A stretch of DNA of 5,089 nt, from the NCBI GenBank assembly GCA_030587605.1, contig JAUQYT010000155.1, forward strand, positions 1-5,089, given 5' to 3'. The position numbers were made by a program, and so were the translations under genes. This document shows positions 4,720 to 5,089 of the stretch, piece by piece; position 1 is the first letter of the stretch, and each line of letters opens with the position of its first letter. This stretch comes from Candidatus Njordarchaeum guaymasense. Lineage in GTDB: Archaea; Asgardarchaeota; Njordarchaeia; Njordarchaeales; Njordarchaeaceae. The notes under the pieces were generated by a model that was given only the letters and a program-made list of their open reading frames with translations, was not told where the DNA came from and made no database searches.

Positions 4720-5089
4720 TACTCCGCCTCCTTGGATCTTATCAACTTCGAGCCGCCAACCAACTCCATTAGCCTATCAACCTTCTCTAGGCTGGGTTTG
4801 GGCAAGGGCGGCAACCCAACCTCCTGTCTCTTCCTCTGTCGTTGCTCTGGAATCTTGTAGGCATAGCCAGTCTGATAAATATTGGAAGCGAGTTCAGCGT
4901 AGATGCGCGGAATCTGTCCCTCCCTAATTGCAAGATTTCTGAGAACCCTCAAGACGCTGGCAACTTCGACATCCTGTGGGCAACGATCTGTGCATGTGAA
5001 GCAAGCGGTGCATAGCCAGAGAGTCGGACTTGAAAGGACTTTCCTGCGAAGACCCAACTGTGCCATACGGAGAATTGTCCGAGGTCTGT
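4719..5089 (-). CDS. hdrC: Heterodisulfide reductase subunit C (HdrC), partial, N-terminus cut by window edge
   Basis: HdrC is the small two-cluster ferredoxin-like subunit that carries electrons from HdrA to HdrB. The open frame continues without a stop to the right edge, giving 122 visible residues. The residues before the internal Met at 5066 (RPRTILR) read smoothly into the family-like MAQLGLRRKVL, so 5066 is not the true start. The visible cluster motif is CTACFTCTDRCP (C-x2-C-x2-C-x3-CP, codons near 5012-4980). It follows LWL, as in the second cluster of HdrC proteins; the first cluster motif should lie just beyond the edge. After it come PQDVEVASVLRVLRNLA and a helical tail ending with a charged LIRSKEAE. 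The stop TAA (4721-4719) shares its last base with the hdrB start, and the hdrB ribosome binding site lies inside the hdrC 3' end. A generic GlpC/HdrC-like ferredoxin is the alternative, but adjacent hdrB supports HdrC. Confidence 0.92.
   Translation of the reverse strand, partial: RPRTILRMAQLGLRRKVLSSPTLWLCTACFTCTDRCPQDVEVASVLRVLRNLAIREGQIPRIYAELASNIYQTGYAYKIPEQRQRKRQEVGLPPLPKPSLEKVDRLMELVGGSKLIRSKEAE
4727..4733 (-). promoter_or_regulatory. Ribosome binding site of hdrB
   Basis: AAGGAGG on the minus strand lies seven bases upstream of the hdrB ATG (4719-4717), inside the last codons of hdrC. It is a near-perfect Shine-Dalgarno match and fixes the hdrB start despite the one-base overlap with the hdrC stop. 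Confidence 0.8.

Larger units (their letters stand above)
413..5089 (-). other. hdrC-hdrB-polyferredoxin-hdrA operon (5' end outside window)
   Basis: Four genes run on the minus strand with almost no space between them: a one-base overlap (TAATG) between hdrC and hdrB, a 24-base gap before the polyferredoxin, and a one-base overlap (TAGTG) before hdrA. No promoter-like AT-rich element is evident in the gap, so I infer one polycistronic message starting beyond the right edge. All four products are soluble Fe-S proteins with no hydrophobic membrane segments, which fits one cytoplasmic complex. No hydrogenase large/small subunit, formate dehydrogenase or formylmethanofuran dehydrogenase catalytic gene lies inside the window, so the electron donor and low-potential acceptor must be encoded elsewhere. 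Confidence 0.85.

Noticed and set aside
4719..5066. HdrC starting at the internal ATG at 5066
   Set aside because: The frame stays open upstream to the window edge with family-like residues, and a start there would leave only one of the two expected HdrC clusters.

Overview
The window is almost entirely one minus-strand operon for a cytoplasmic iron-sulfur/flavin electron-transfer complex of the heterodisulfide reductase (Hdr) type. In the direction of transcription (high to low coordinates) it holds hdrC (its 5' part lies beyond the right edge), hdrB, a six-cluster polyferredoxin resembling FwdF/FmdF, and an 820-residue HdrA whose C-terminus carries a fused MvhD/FlpD domain. About 410 bases downstream of hdrA (1-412) contain no convincing gene but do contain several inverted repeats, including perfect 24-bp and 18-bp palindromes.

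The organism is most likely an archaeon. Evidence is the complete HdrABC set, the FwdF-like polyferredoxin (a family tied to formylmethanofuran dehydrogenase) and strong Shine-Dalgarno sequences. Base composition is balanced. An uncultivated lineage such as Bathyarchaeia, an Archaeoglobales-like or a methanogen-related group would fit, but the sequence does not settle the taxon. Some anaerobic bacteria also carry hdrA-mvhD, hdrB and hdrC, so a bacterial source is not excluded.

The genes are tightly packed. hdrC and hdrB overlap by one base (TAATG), hdrB and the polyferredoxin are 24 bases apart, and the polyferredoxin and hdrA overlap by one base (TAGTG). The three visible starts each have a purine-rich ribosome binding site seven bases upstream. 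This suggests co-translation and a stoichiometric complex.

Inferred working model: electrons enter through the [2Fe-2S] MvhD domain at the HdrA C-terminus from a hydrogenase, formate dehydrogenase or F420-dependent module not encoded here. HdrA FAD bifurcates them. One branch runs through HdrC to the two CCG-domain clusters of HdrB, which reduce a disulfide (CoM-S-S-CoB or an unknown one). The other branch gives low-potential electrons to ferredoxin or directly to the co-encoded polyferredoxin. Placing an FwdF-like wire inside the hdr operon suggests that low-potential electrons are channelled to a partner such as formylmethanofuran dehydrogenase. The most notable sequence details are this gene order and departures from the remembered family consensus in HdrA: a Ser where a conserved N-terminal Cys is expected, a C-x6-C-x2-C-x3-C cluster motif, and a changed MvhD cysteine loop.
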